Assembly: GCA_963575745.1 (NCBI GenBank)
Contig: CAUYUJ010005658.1
Location: forward strand, 193,463 to 220,962
Source of the DNA: Prorocentrum cordatum
Lineage: Eukaryota; Sar; Dinophyceae; Prorocentrales; Prorocentraceae
Length of the DNA: 27,500 bases
Direction of reading: 5' to 3'
Shown here: piece by piece, positions 1 through 8,543 of the stretch
How positions within the stretch are numbered: position 1 is the stretch's first letter
Layout: each line of letters begins with the position of its first letter
Notes under the pieces: generated by a model
Databases searched by the model: none
Told to the model about the DNA's origin: nothing
The model's input: only the letters and a program-made list of their open reading frames with translations
Program-made: the position numbers and the translations under genes

Positions 1-19
1 CGTGAGATCTGGGGCGCCT

Positions 20-117
20 GACGACGACGACGACGACGACAGACGACGATGAAAGCAACGATGACGACAGCGGCAGCGGCGACGGCGACAGACGACTGGC
101 GACGATCGACGATCGAG
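20..117. repeat. (CGA)n-type trinucleotide microsatellite
   Basis: CGA/GAC triplets run without a break from about 20 to 50 and continue in interrupted form to about 117. There is no sign of a coding role: the open frame across it is low complexity (runs of T and A residues) and has no recognisable domain. Confidence 0.8.
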
Positions 118-809
118 GATGTTGTATGTGTGTGGCCCCTTTGGGCCTCTGGAAGCCTCCAGGGAACACTGGAGGGAGCAGGGGGGCCAGGTCCTGCGGC
201 CTTCAAACAAGGCACCAGAACATCGGAAGATATCGAACTTCCTTAAGAACATCAGAACGGAACTGGTTGGTCGGTTTGGACATTTGGGCAACGTTACCAG
301 GCCCTGGGACCATCAAAAACGATTCAGAAGATCCCCGCAAAGGGGTCGAGAGGTCTGGTGGCCACATATTGAAACAATCAGGGCATCGGAGGTCTGAAAA
401 TGGGAGCGGCCTTCCAACATGCAGGATGCAGGGGGCTCCTTGGAAGGGATCGCACACATTGAAAGCCATACATACAATCATGCTACACGTTCAAATGAAT
501 GTTATGCTGTGTTACGTTGGCGTAAGGCGCGTGATGTCACGCGCTGACCTCCTGTGCCTCCTGGGAAGCGGGTGAGTTGCTTGAAAGGTCGCCCGCCTGC
601 TTCGAGGTTACCAGAGGTGATCCTGCCCAAAGGCGATCCAAGCTCGCGCACCCCTGTGGAACACCTCCGGTCATCTGGGCCTCGGAACGATCCCTTCAGG
701 CCTTCTAGGCTCTCTGGAAAACCTGGGGGTCACCTTGAGCCTCGGGCCAGGGTCACACCTAACAACATCCGACCTGATCCTACCTACTTTTCCGCTCAGA
801 CAGCCAGAC
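118..809 (-). other. Probable long intron of the dynamin gene (no exon seen)
   Basis: This stretch lies directly after the splice donor of dynamin exon 2 on the minus strand. The next expected block of the family is the G3 segment around D-L-P-G. I do not find it in any minus-strand frame here, so the intron probably runs past the left edge of the window. The open frames seen on both strands are short, rich in Pro, Gly and Arg, and have no family motif. No promoter or RNA gene was recognised. Confidence 0.5.
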
Positions 810-1126
810 CTGTGGCGTAGACTGTGAGGACGATAGGGTCGTTCACAATCCCCTTGTTCTTGCCGGCCACTTCCTCCGTCTGCCGCTCGATCTCCGCGCG
901 CACCTCATTGAAGTCGGTAAACTTCTGGCCGGGGAGAACCTTGTCGAAGATGCCCCAAGCGTCCCCCGGCTTGTACTCCTGGGTATTGAGGTGCACTAGC
1001 CTCAGCTCCAGCGGCCGACGCGTCACCACGCCGCCGCCGCGGGGCAGGAAGTCCTTGCCCACGATGGACTCGATCAGCGAGCTCTTGCCGCTGCTCTGGG
1101 TGCCTATGGCCGCGATGCGCGGGAGG
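810..1126 (-). CDS. Dynamin-related GTPase, exon 2 (GTPase domain, N-terminal part)
   Basis: This exon encodes the start of a dynamin-family GTPase domain. The reading begins LPRIAAIG and is followed by the P-loop GTQSSGKSS (G1), then [12 protein letters not shown], the switch-I segment [13 protein letters not shown] (G2 Thr) and the helix region [17 protein letters not shown]. It matches the dynamin-like proteins of plants, ciliates and apicomplexans, which bind GTP, self-assemble on membranes and drive fission of vesicles or organelles. The exon starts after an AG at 1128-1127 and ends at 810 before a GT donor (809-808), splitting a codon after its first base. The G3 (DLPG), G4, middle and GED regions are outside the window, so the gene is partial. 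Nothing seen is broken and the G1 residues are intact. The family call is very secure. The subfamily (DRP1-, Vps1- or DrpB-like) is not. Confidence 0.9.
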
Positions 1127-1416
1127 CTGATGTCAGAGAGCCAGAAAACCACACAGACGTGCAAACTTCCGGACGTCCCGAGGAGGGCAGCTTCCTCGGC
1201 CGGCGATCGATGATGTGGTAGATGAAGAGAAATCAGGACTGGCGAATGCGGGTGCGCGATTGCACCAGCTTGCCGCACACAGCTCGCACCACATAGCTCG
1301 CACCAGATAGCTTGAACCACAGAGCTTGCCCCACATAGCTCAAACATCCAGTATGCGGGCACTCACTGCTTGGGGGCCCACGCAGGCAAACACGGGTGTG
1401 CCGTTTCCTGGCGCTC
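1127..1416 (-). other. Dynamin intron 1, with GA..AG borders
   Basis: The intron is placed between exon 1, which ends after the codons for NNYI plus CA, and exon 2, which starts with C then CTC (Leu) at LPRI. The only phase-compatible donor next to the conserved residue is GA (1416-1415), paired with the AG acceptor at 1128-1127. Dinoflagellate introns are known to use GA and GC donors besides GT. The joined codon would be His, where relatives usually have Gln, so the junction may be off by a base or so. The intron carries a 14-bp tandem repeat at 1267-1350. Confidence 0.6.
1267..1350. repeat. 14-bp tandem repeat inside the dynamin intron, six units
   Basis: Six consecutive 14-bp units start at 1267, 1281, 1295, 1309, 1323 and 1337. 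Each begins with AGCT, and the consensus is close to AGCTYGCACCACAT. The period is exact with no indels; only point differences separate the units. The last unit is the most diverged. The repeat lies wholly within the intron. Confidence 0.9.
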
Positions 1417-1499
1417 TGGATGTAGTTGTTCAGCCCCACGTCGCGCAGCTCGTCCACCACCGTGATGAGCTGCCGCAGGTTCTCGTAGAGCGCCGACAT
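1417..1499 (-). CDS. Dynamin-related GTPase, exon 1 (N-terminus)
   Basis: The ATG at 1499-1497 opens a 27-residue exon, MSALYENLRQLITVVDEL then RDVGLNNYI. This is the usual N-terminal helix of dynamin-like proteins, which precedes LPxIxxxGxQSSGKS after a similar spacing. Its reading frame joins exon 2 after removal of a 290-nt intron. The start is chosen because it is the first ATG of the conserved helix and family members start at about this point. A long open frame continues upstream to 2076, but its residues are low-complexity Arg/Pro/Gly and look like GC-rich non-coding DNA. A pyrimidine-rich AG acceptor lies 22 nt upstream of the ATG, consistent with spliced-leader addition close to the start codon. 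Confidence 0.85.
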
Positions 1500-1521
1500 G
1501 GCCGCCCCCAGTGCGGGCCCT

Positions 1522-1532
1522 CTGGAAGACCG
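1522..1532 (-). promoter_or_regulatory. Candidate spliced-leader acceptor for the dynamin mRNA
   Basis: On the minus strand a short pyrimidine-rich stretch ends in CTTCCAG, with the AG at 1523-1522, 22 nt before the dynamin ATG. Dinoflagellate mRNAs receive a 22-nt leader by trans-splicing at such AG sites. The site is short and no branch point can be defended, so this is only a plausible position. Confidence 0.3.
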
Positions 1533-2001
1533 GACCTCTCGGGTGCGGCCCGCGACGCGCCGCCCCCCGCGCGAGGAAAAGAAACGGCCTCTGCGGCCAG
1601 CGCCGGGGGAGGGGGCGGGGCGGGGCCAAAAACGGCCTGCGCCAGGAGGGGGAGAGGCTGGAGCCGAAACGGCCTGGCGGCAGATGAGGCAGGCCGAGCT
1701 GCGAACCTCGAGAAATCCGATGCCCTGATTTGCTCAATACGGGGGCCCCAGGAAGCCGCGACACTTTGACCAGGGCCAACTTTTCTTTTACTGTCGGGCC
1801 CAGCGAGGGTCCCCTTAGGCCGGACACGGCGAACAAGAACTTTGCCCCGCCTGGCCCCGCCTGGTGGCCCAGGACCTGGCAGGCCGATGACCTGCGACGA
1901 GGCGGATCATGGCTGCCAACCCCCAAGGCCGAAGCGCGGGAGGGGGTGGCGGGCGGAGGTCTGGGCGGTGTCCGCCTGGAGGCGGGAAGAAGGAGAGCTG
2001 A
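1533..2001. other. GC-rich upstream region of the dynamin gene, no gene seen
   Basis: This is GC-rich DNA with purine/pyrimidine blocks. Several long frames are open on both strands, but only because stop codons are rare at this composition; their translations are Arg/Pro/Gly-rich without motifs. Dinoflagellates lack standard TATA promoters, and none was seen. Confidence 0.5.
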
Positions 2002-2246
2002 CTTCTTCCCCGTCCTCCCCCTCCTCCAATTCCTCCTCCTCCTTCCCTCCCTCTCGTCCTCTCCCTCCTCCTCCATCCTCCCCTCGTCCTCCCCTTTTCC
2101 CTCCTCATCCTCCGTGTTCCCCGCCGTCCCCCCCCCTCCCGCCTCCTTTCCCCTCCCTCCTCCTCCTCCTCCTCCTCCTCCTCCTCCTCCTCCTCTTTCT
2201 CCTCTTCTTTCTCCTCCTCCTCCTCCTCCGCCTCCTCCTCCTCCTC
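2002..2246. repeat. Pyrimidine tract with (TCC)n microsatellite
   Basis: The plus strand is almost pure C and T for about 245 bp. It includes an uninterrupted run of CCT triplets at about 2154-2195 and several shorter TCC runs, with few purines. On the minus strand this is a (GGA)n purine tract about 500 bp upstream of dynamin exon 1. The apparent Glu-rich, Leu-rich and Pro-rich open frames across it are products of the triplet repeat, not genes. Confidence 0.9.
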
Positions 2247-2639
2247 GGATTTTCCCGTTGGACTAACATTAGGTATGAAGTCTGTTGCGTTCTTGAAGTT
2301 GTACAAACGAAAAATACCGAAGTCCGACTCGGGGCACGAAGTACCAGGCAGGCACCGCAGGAACAGCTGTAAAAAAAAGGCGGCGACAATCATAGAAGTA
2401 AGAGCAGGAGCCCGCCAAGTACTAGAGGTCAACGCGTACCTCCGTATGAAGAGTCCCCTGAAGTACCTACGTGTAGTAAACAATAAAGCTAAGCCCCATG
2501 TTAGTCAATGGTACGCGCTGCCGCATGTAAAAGTAACAGCAGAAGCAAATTGCACCGTACACCAGAAAGAGCTGATGGACGAACGCAATCAGATGTGAGG
2601 ACTAAAACTACAGAGTGTGTTGTTTTGTAGGGTGGCGCT
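2247..2639. other. Region without a supported gene
   Basis: This is less GC-rich than its surroundings. A 107-codon plus-strand frame with an ATG at 2275 ends at 2598. Its product is basic, has no recognisable motif, and does not show the C/G-ending codon preference of real genes in this window. It is left as non-coding. No repeat family was recognised. Confidence 0.4.
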
Positions 2640-4010
2640 GTAAGAGGCTGGCCTGGTATGCTCTCTGGCTCTGGTAGGGTCATTGTAGCGCGCGCGATAA
2701 AGTGGGGCCACTCCCAGTGAATCAGGGGGTCCCTAGAGAAGAATAGTTTGGAGGTCCGTCGCACCACGTCCACCCATAGGTCGAACGAAACCCGTCACCT
2801 CATCCCACCCCCAATCCCAATTGCATAGGTCCACGAGGCTGGCTTTGTAAACGGCTGGTCTGAGTGGTACCCTCTGGTAGGGTCGATACCTAAGAACGCG
2901 CGATCAAATGGGCCGCTCCCTGTGAGTCCAGACGTCCCAAAGTAAGAATTGCCGTGGAGGTCAAAACGTGAACCAGGAGAAGACGAATGTAAATGTGGCG
3001 GCAACTTTCGGGCTGCCACCCAGGGTTTTGGGGCTCACCCCGAACCACCTGGACCTGGGGCCGCGTGCTTTTGTCGATTAGTTTCGGGTTTAGCACGAAT
3101 CCTTTGTGACTGCTGGCTGTAGGCTGGCGCGTCAGTAGCTGGCCTGGTAAGCTCGCAGCTGCTGTATGCGATACGAAAGAGGCTGAGTATAAGCCTTCAG
3201 GTAGGAATGTAAAGATGGCCAATCAAGTATGGGGTTCTCCCTGCCAGTGTATTGTGGGTCCCTAGGTGTGGCCAGAATGTGGCTCTTGAGAAGCCCGTGA
3301 GGCAGGGCTGAGCGCTGCAAGCAAGTGTTCCTCTCCCCCGATGCACGATCCCATCGACCAGTACGGATGATGGACGCAAGCTGCAGTGTAACAAAGAAAA
3401 GAGATCGTGGAAGTAGTGCGCTCAAGGTCGCTGGCCCCTCGGCCTGCTGCCGGAAGGAGGGGGGAGGTGTCAACACACTGGAGGTGGAAAGTTAGGCTGG
3501 CCCTGTGGGCTGGTCTGTACGAGATGTACTGGGAGCAGCTGCTGTATGCGGAACTGAGAAGCTGAATCCATATATATATATATATATGTTTATATATGTG
3601 TGTGTGCCTTTAGACTGGCCTGTAAACTTGGCCCAGCAAATATGGGGGTCGCCCTGCCAATCGGCTGGGGGTCTTGAAATGTGGCCAGAAATGGCTCTTG
3701 ACATGCCCGTGAAGTAGGGCTGAGCGCTGAAAGCAAGCGTTCCTTTTCCCAGTCCCAAACGTGTATCTCCAAACTTCCACCGACTGCCTTAGGTATGGGT
3801 AGCAGCGCTTGCAAGAGTTGATGCATGCTGTGAAAAGGTAGATGCAGGCGAAAGGTTGAGCGAGGGAAAGTCAATAAGGAGGAGGCGCTGAAACTGATCG
3901 ACGCAAGCAGCAGTGTAAACGAAAATAGAGATCGTGAAAAGTAGTGCCCTCATCGTCGCTGGCCCCTCGGCCTGCTGACAGGAGGAGGGAGGAGGGTAGT
4001 CAGAAGCTGA
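2640..4010. repeat. Cluster of four decayed direct repeats
   Basis: Four related blocks lie in the same direction, beginning near 2645, 2835, 3122 and 3494. Each carries a GGCTGGCCTG-like start, then a segment resembling GTGGGGYYCTCCCTGCCAGTG and GGGTCCCTAG. The first two are about 203 bp apart. The last two share further long segments, including CTGCTGTATGCG (3160 and 3539), GGGCTGAGCGCTG (near 3303 and 3718) and CTGGCCCCTCGGCCTGCTG (near 3429 and 3958). Their spacing grows from 380 to 528 bp because of insertions in the last copy, including a (TA)n run. No reading frame is conserved among the copies, so this is non-coding repeat DNA of unknown type. Confidence 0.65.
3570..3604. repeat. (TA)n / (TG)n microsatellite
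   Basis: An alternating AT run is followed by TTTATATATGTGTGTGTG. It sits inside the last copy of the surrounding degenerate repeat and is absent from the equivalent place in the copy at 3122-3480, so it arose after the duplication. Confidence 0.85.
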
Positions 4011-4120
4011 TGTTCTGCGGTCATCGGAGAAGGAATGGTGCTGCGGGTCAATGTCGCGGTAGGTTCTGCTCCATGCTTCCGATGTGACACGTATGTAACA
4101 GCTGTACTCGGTATGGTAAG

Positions 4121-4495
4121 TCATGTGTGGTTAATGCCGTCGTTTGGACTGGTTTGTTGCGGTCTGGGTGTCGGTGGTGCCTTGAAGATGCGTGGTTGGG
4201 CCTTGTACGGCGGCGCTTCCTTGAAAGAAATATCGTGCTGGAGGCTGCGAGTGTGGATAATGGCGAGGTGCTGCTCATATCGTGCTTGGCGTGAGCGTAC
4301 TGTGTCGATGTACTCGTGGAAGCGTGGGTCCCATATGCCTTGCACGAAGCTGTGTCCACGACTGTCGGCCACGTGTTGCTGCACGTATATGATGCGTGTA
4401 TCGGGGATGTCGTACGCACCTGAGATGGGAAATAGATCTGTAAGGTGGCGTAGGTATGTGGTGCCAGTCGGTGCATGGGTATTTCTTGTAGCCAT
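4121..4495 (-). CDS. Hypothetical protein, 124 residues, no recognised family
   Basis: The ATG at 4495-4493 opens a frame ending in TGA at 4121. An in-frame stop lies 15 nt upstream of the ATG, so the frame is closed on both sides. The product is hydrophilic and not low complexity, with Tyr, His, Arg and Asp spread through the first 90 residues (for example YVQQHVADSRGHSFVQGIWD) and a Pro/Lys-rich tail. Codon choice for Phe, Tyr, Asp, Asn, Ile and His strongly favours C in the third position, as expected of a dinoflagellate gene and unlike the frames on the opposite strand. No signal peptide, membrane segment or catalytic motif is visible. It may be a small gene, a lone exon or a fragment of an unknown element. 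Confidence 0.35.
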   Translation of the reverse strand: MATRNTHAPTGTTYLRHLTDLFPISGAYDIPDTRIIYVQQHVADSRGHSFVQGIWDPRFHEYIDTVRSRQARYEQHLAIIHTRSLQHDISFKEAPPYKAQPRIFKAPPTPRPQQTSPNDGINHT

Positions 4496-5554
4496 CGCTG
4501 TGTCATCATGTCATCGTAAGGTGGGCAAACAACAGGTACCTTGAGCGTTGGTGGTAGTGGGTGTATGGGTATAGCAACTCTTGTTGTAGGTGGCCATGTG
4601 GTGATGGCCTTCGTGTGTTGTGCTGCAGGTGTGGCTGCGAATGTGTTGGAGATGATGGTGTGTGGTAGACCTCTGCGGTGTTGTTGTTTTTTGGGGCAAC
4701 TGGTGTAGCCCGCAGTGGTGGCGGTTGTTGGCAGGTGGTATGTGTGCTGCGTTGGTGGCAGAAATTGCCCAAGAAAGCCCCAATAAAGACCGAGCGCCTA
4801 ACAACGCCCTAAGAGCGCCACCAGACGGCCCCAAGGCGCAACCTGCGAGCCGCCGAGGGGGGGGGCCTGAATTTACACCCCCTCCTATTTTTGAACACTG
4901 AACCTAAATTGCCTCAAGAGGCCTCCCAGACCCCCCCAAAGAGCCCCTAGAGGGCCCCTAGACCCTCAAAAAAAGCCCAAAGAAGTCCCCAAGAATGGCT
5001 CCTCGAGAAACCCAGGAGAGATCCAAGATGGCTCCAAGAGCCCTCCAAGAAAACACTTCCAAGGCGGTTGTTACACTGCATGCTTCTGCACTTCCCTGAT
5101 CAAGCCATCTCGCCTGGCAAGATGTTTCTGGATCGTGAAGCGTCAAGAATTTCGGCTTCTGGAGGCCACTTTCGAGCCCCGGGACAATCAACTATGCATC
5201 CAGCACCAAAAAAACTGCCCCTGAGGAAGGGAACGGGAGCTCTTGGGCCGCGAAGTGAAAATTCAGATCGGCGGATTTCTGGAAGCGCCGCCGCGTTCCG
5301 CACGCTGCAGCCCACGAGGAGGGCTCTGGATCACCACAGAGATGGAGGGACAACGTTCAAGGCTGATAGGGACCCCTCGGGGTGGAGGAAGACCCCGCAC
5401 ATCCTATCGTTTGAAAATAAATCACGACGGACAGTTTTGGGGAGTTTTCGGCTTCTGGGGGCCCTTACTGGGCCTGGAGGCAAAAAGGATCCACGATGAG
5501 AAACCGGTCCCTGTGACAAGGCCAAGACCTCCAGTAGCCCGCGTTGCAAAATTA
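4496..5554. other. Region without a supported gene
   Basis: This stretch contains a G10 run (4856-4865) and, from about 4910 to 5060, a decayed series of short CCTCAAGAGG / CCCCTAGAGGGCCCC / CCAAGAANTGGCTCC segments. From 5060 to 5554 the sequence is GC-rich with no motif in any frame. The minus-strand frame upstream of 4495 is Thr/His/Pro-rich and not convincing. Confidence 0.4.
4856..4865. repeat. Poly(G) run, G10
   Basis: Ten G on the plus strand, in non-coding DNA. It shares orientation with the longer G runs inside the LINE at 7186-14650. Confidence 0.9.
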
Positions 5555-5771
5555 GCCTGGCGAACGACCCAACCATATGCAGCTGCGAGTACCGCAAGAC
5601 AGGTGTAAAGTAAGGGAGGGGGCTAGCCAATGGACTAAGGCGTGCGTGGCAAGGACGGAACGACTTTGCAAACAGTGTCGCCGAGGCCGGCCGTGACGGG
5701 TTACATTTGGATGCAGCCCGTCACGGCTGATCTGCGAATTGTGAGAAAGGTGTGCAGAAATGGGGCGGCGG
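5555..5771. repeat. Leader segment of 88-bp array, copy 1, with hairpin
   Basis: This roughly 215-bp segment precedes the first 88-bp array and recurs at 14672-14900 before the second array. Shared blocks occur in the same order: GCCTGGCRA at the left edge, CCATATG, TAAGGGAGGGG with CTAGC, AAGGCGTGCGTG, GACGGAACGAC, then a stem-loop followed by GGCTGATCT. In this copy the stem is perfect over 11 bp (5690-5700 with 5717-5727) around a 16-nt loop. No coding frame is conserved between the copies. A weak match to the Pol III A box (TAGCCAATGG at 5624) is not conserved in the second copy. Confidence 0.75.
5690..5727. other. 11-bp perfect stem-loop in leader copy 1
   Basis: GCCGTGACGGG (5690-5700) is the exact reverse complement of CCCGTCACGGC (5717-5727), with a 16-nt loop containing TTGGATGC. 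The same position in leader copy 2 also folds (14814-14826 with 14839-14851), so the structure is retained although its bases differ. Confidence 0.85.
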
Positions 5772-7000
5772 TCACGCATGCAAATCCTGCCATTCGGGCC
5801 TTCGGTGGAGTTCCCTATGAGGCCACGACACGTGTGAGGGGTGTGCGGACATGGGCGCGGTCACGATTGCGATTCCTGCAATTGGGGCCTTCGGTAAACC
5901 ACCCTGGAGCTCCCTGTGGGGCCACGAAGCGTGTGAGGGGTGCGCCGAAATGGTGTGGAGAAGGTATGCGAACGCAGCCACTGGGGCCTTCGGTGGAAAT
6001 CCCGTTCTGGCCACGAAACGTGTGATGCGTGCGATGAAGAAGGTATGCGAACGCAGGCACTGGGGCCTTCGGTGGCCGATGAGGCCACGAAGTGTGTGAG
6101 GGGTGCGCCAGAAGTGCACGAGCAGGTATGCGCACCCAGCCACAGGGGCCTTCGGTAGAGCTCCCCGCAGGGCTACGATACGTGTGAGGGGTGCGCCGGC
6201 ACCGCATGGAGAAGGTATGCGAACGCAGCCCCTTGGGCCTCCGGCGGAGTTCCTTATGGGGCCAAGACACGTCTGAGGCGTGCGCCGACTTGGTGAAGCT
6301 ATGCGAACGTAGCCACCGAGGCCATCGAGGGAGTTCCCGATTGGGGCCCACGAAACGTGTAATATATGCGCCGACTTGGCATGAAGGATGGTGCAAAAGA
6401 GGCATGCGTACGCAGCCACTGGGGCCTTCGGTGGAGTTTCAAAAACGGCCCACGGAACGTGTGAGAGGTGTGCCGAACGTGTGGGGAAAACGTGCGAACC
6501 CAGCCACGGGGGACTTCGGTGGAGCTCACTACGGGGCCACGACACGTGTGAGGCGTGCTCAGACATGCTGTGGAGAAGTTGTGCGAAGGCAGCCACTGGG
6601 GCCATCGAGAGAGTTCCCGATGGGGCCCACGAGATGTGTGATGTATGCGCCGACATGGCGTGGAGAAGGTATGCGACCGCAGGCACTGGAGCCTTCAGTG
6701 GAGCTCCCTATAGGGCCACGAAGCGTGTCAGGAGTGCGCGGACATGGTGTGGAGAAGTTATGCGAACGCAGCCACTTGGGCCTTCGATGGAACTAACCAT
6801 GGGGCCAACGGAGCGTGTGAGGAGGGCGCCGAAATGGTGCGGCGAAGGTATGCGAACGCATCCACTGGGATTTCAGGTGGGGCTCCCTATGGTGCCACGA
6901 AGCGCGCGAAGGTTGGGCCAAAATTGTGCGGGGAAGGCATGCGAACGCAGCAGCTGGGGCCTTCGGTAGAGCTCCCTGTGGAGCCACGAAGCGTGTGAGC
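5772..7000. repeat. Degenerate tandem array of about 88-bp units, array 1
   Basis: About 14 units repeat at 84-100 bp spacing, most near 88. Each contains GAGCTCCCTATGGGGCCACG, then AAGCGTGTGAGGGGTGCGCC, then RAATGGYGTGGAGAAGG, then TATGCGAACGCAGCCACTG and GGGCCTTCGGTGG. The unit ends (CCTTCGGTGG-like) fall near 5802, 5892, 5980, 6068, 6151, 6236, 6325, 6425, 6511, 6600, 6690, 6779, 6869 and 6958. The period is not a multiple of three, so open frames across the array change register each unit and are not repeat proteins. Divergence between units is considerable, which indicates an old array. The unit boundary GGTGGAGCTCC contains the palindrome GGAGCTCC. Confidence 0.9.
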
Positions 7001-7185
7001 TTGCGTTGGCATGGACATGCTTTTTGTTCGCCATCAACGGCTTCACCACGTGAGCCAAAAGAGAGGCGACTCCTTACGGCACCTGTGGGCCACGCTGTAA
7101 GCTACATGCACCGAGCAGCAGGTGCAAGAAAGAGGCGACCTCGCCTCGGCGAGAGCCGCTATGGGGAGGGGGTTTCGCGAGTTCC
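7001..7185. other. Spacer between array 1 and the LINE poly(A) tail
   Basis: This is a unique-looking spacer of about 185 bp. It contains AGAGGCGAC twice (near 7062 and 7132) and no array units. A target-site duplication for the neighbouring LINE could lie at its right end, but I could not recognise a matching copy at the other end of the element. Confidence 0.4.
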
Positions 7186-7198
7186 TTTTTTTTTTTTT
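7186..7198 (-). other. Poly(A) tail of LINE 1 (T13 on plus strand)
   Basis: Thirteen T on the plus strand equal an A13 at the 3' end of the minus-strand LINE. LINE copies characteristically end in such tails. The second LINE in the window ends the same way at 16555-16544. Confidence 0.7.
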
Positions 7199-7610
7199 CG
7201 GAGCGCCCGCTATGGCCTCTTCCCCTCACGGACCGACCCTCGGCTCAGACGCCGACGACAGGGCCTCCGTCAACTGCGCAAGACTAGGCCCCCAGAGGCA
7301 CCGCACGAGAGAAAACCGAGTGCAGCTGAGCAGAGAAGCTAGACAATCTCTGCAGCAGCGAACTCGAGAGCGACGGGTGCGCCAAGGCGCGAGCGCGAGA
7401 CTTGGCCCAGAGACCCGACGCAGAGTGGCCCCGCACAGGCACGCTCGAAGCAAGGGGAACGAGCTACACCTGGACAGGGGCCCAAGCCATACGCGCAGCA
7501 ACACTGATCCTTCAAGAGGGCCGCCGACCACACGCCCAAGGCGAGCGCGGTTGGGTAGCATCCGCTGCACACGAAGCTGCCCCGAGTCCTGCTGGCCGCG
7601 GCAGGGCGAA

Positions 7611-8543
7611 CGGTCGGGGAGGGGATGCCCCCCCGCACCCCGACTCACAATGGGCAGAAAAAGGGCGGCGGCCCCGTGAGCAGCTGTCACCGCAGGGGAG
7701 AAGTCACCCCACGGCCGTGCGACAGGGGGGCGAGGACAGCACGCGGCAGCGAAAAGGACGGCCAGCTGCGCCTGCAAGACGAAACTCCGAAGCCCGAGTT
7801 CCAGGGCTGGCTGCGCAACGAGCACCGCCGAGCAGGACGCGGCAAAGCCCCAGATCGAGCATGCCGCGTGAGCCCATCTCACGCCGAGCTGAAGGCTACT
7901 TACCAATACCTCGGAGGCCGACGGTCGGGGAGGACGAATGTCTCCCCCGTGCCCTGACGCACGCGTTGACGCTGGAGGCGGCCCCCCGAGCAGCGGTCAC
8001 CGCGTGGGGGACATCACCCCGCGGCCGCGCAACAAAGCGACGCGGGCAGCACGAGGCAATAAAAAGGGCGGCCAGCAACGCCTGCGCGACGGACATCCAA
8101 AGCCCGAGTTCCAGGGATGGCAGCGCAACAAGCACCGCTGAGCAGGGCGCGGCAAAACCCCGGATCGATCCTGCCACGCGAGCCCAAAACACGCCAGACA
8201 AGAAAAGACGGTGCAACCCATAGCTGGGCGAACGGTCAGGGAGGACGAGGTTTCTCCCCGGCGCCCAGGCGCAAACTCTGACAGACAGACCCCTTGAGCA
8301 GCGGCCACCGCGAGGGGGACTCACCCCACGGCCGTGCAAGAAGGGGGGAACGAGGGCAACACTGGGCAGTAAAAAGGACGGCTAGCAACGCCTGCCCGAC
8401 GGAACTCCAAGGCCCGAGTTCCAGGGCTGGCAGCGCAACCTGCACCGACGAACATGACGTCGCAAACACCCCAGATCGAACCCACCACGTGAACCCTCTC
8501 GTGGTAAGGGCAAAAACTTAAAATAACCCAAGGACGCCATCAA
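7611..8543 (-). repeat. Three 311-bp tandem repeats in the LINE 3' region
   Basis: Three head-to-tail units start with CGGTCGGGGAGG at 7611, 7922 and CGGTCAGGGAGG at 8233, exactly 311 bp apart. A second landmark, GCCCGAGTTCCAGGG, recurs near 7792, 8102 and 8412. Units share GAGCAGCNGNCACCGC, CACGGCCGTGC-like and AAAAGGRCGGCNAGC segments with scattered point changes and few indels. They follow the LINE coding part on the minus strand and precede its A tail, so I read them as its 3' untranslated region. Apparent long open frames here have no motif and are products of high GC. Confidence 0.85.

Noticed and set aside
736-750. GGCTCAAG on the minus strand as another leader relict
   Set aside because: Only eight bases match the leader end; the preceding bases (GGCCCGA) do not fit.
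1815-2483. Glu-rich, Leu-rich and Pro-rich frames over the pyrimidine tract
   Set aside because: They are direct readings of the TCC/GGA repeat in different frames.
2275-2598. 107-codon plus-strand frame starting at an ATG
   Set aside because: Basic product without motif, codon choice unlike the real genes here, no family resemblance; the frame is bounded by chance stops in an average-composition stretch.
4986-5040. Spliced-leader-like GGAGCCATCTTGG on the minus strand
   Set aside because: The same string recurs in neighbouring decayed short repeats and lacks the CTCAAG end, so it is explained by local repetition.
5624-5710. Pol III promoter (A and B boxes) in leader copy 1, suggesting a SINE or tRNA-like head
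   Set aside because: The A-box-like TAGCCAATGG is not kept in copy 2, the B-box-like GGTTACATTTGG lacks the core TCGA, and the spacing is long.
6388-6969. Cys/Trp-rich 'repeat protein' across array 1
   Set aside because: The repeat period is not a multiple of three, so each unit is read in a different frame; similar frames occur on both strands.
7226-7906. 226-codon minus-strand frame
   Set aside because: It lies in the 311-bp repeats and GC-rich 3' region of LINE 1; the product is Ala/Arg/Cys-rich with no domain, and the frame differs between repeat copies.
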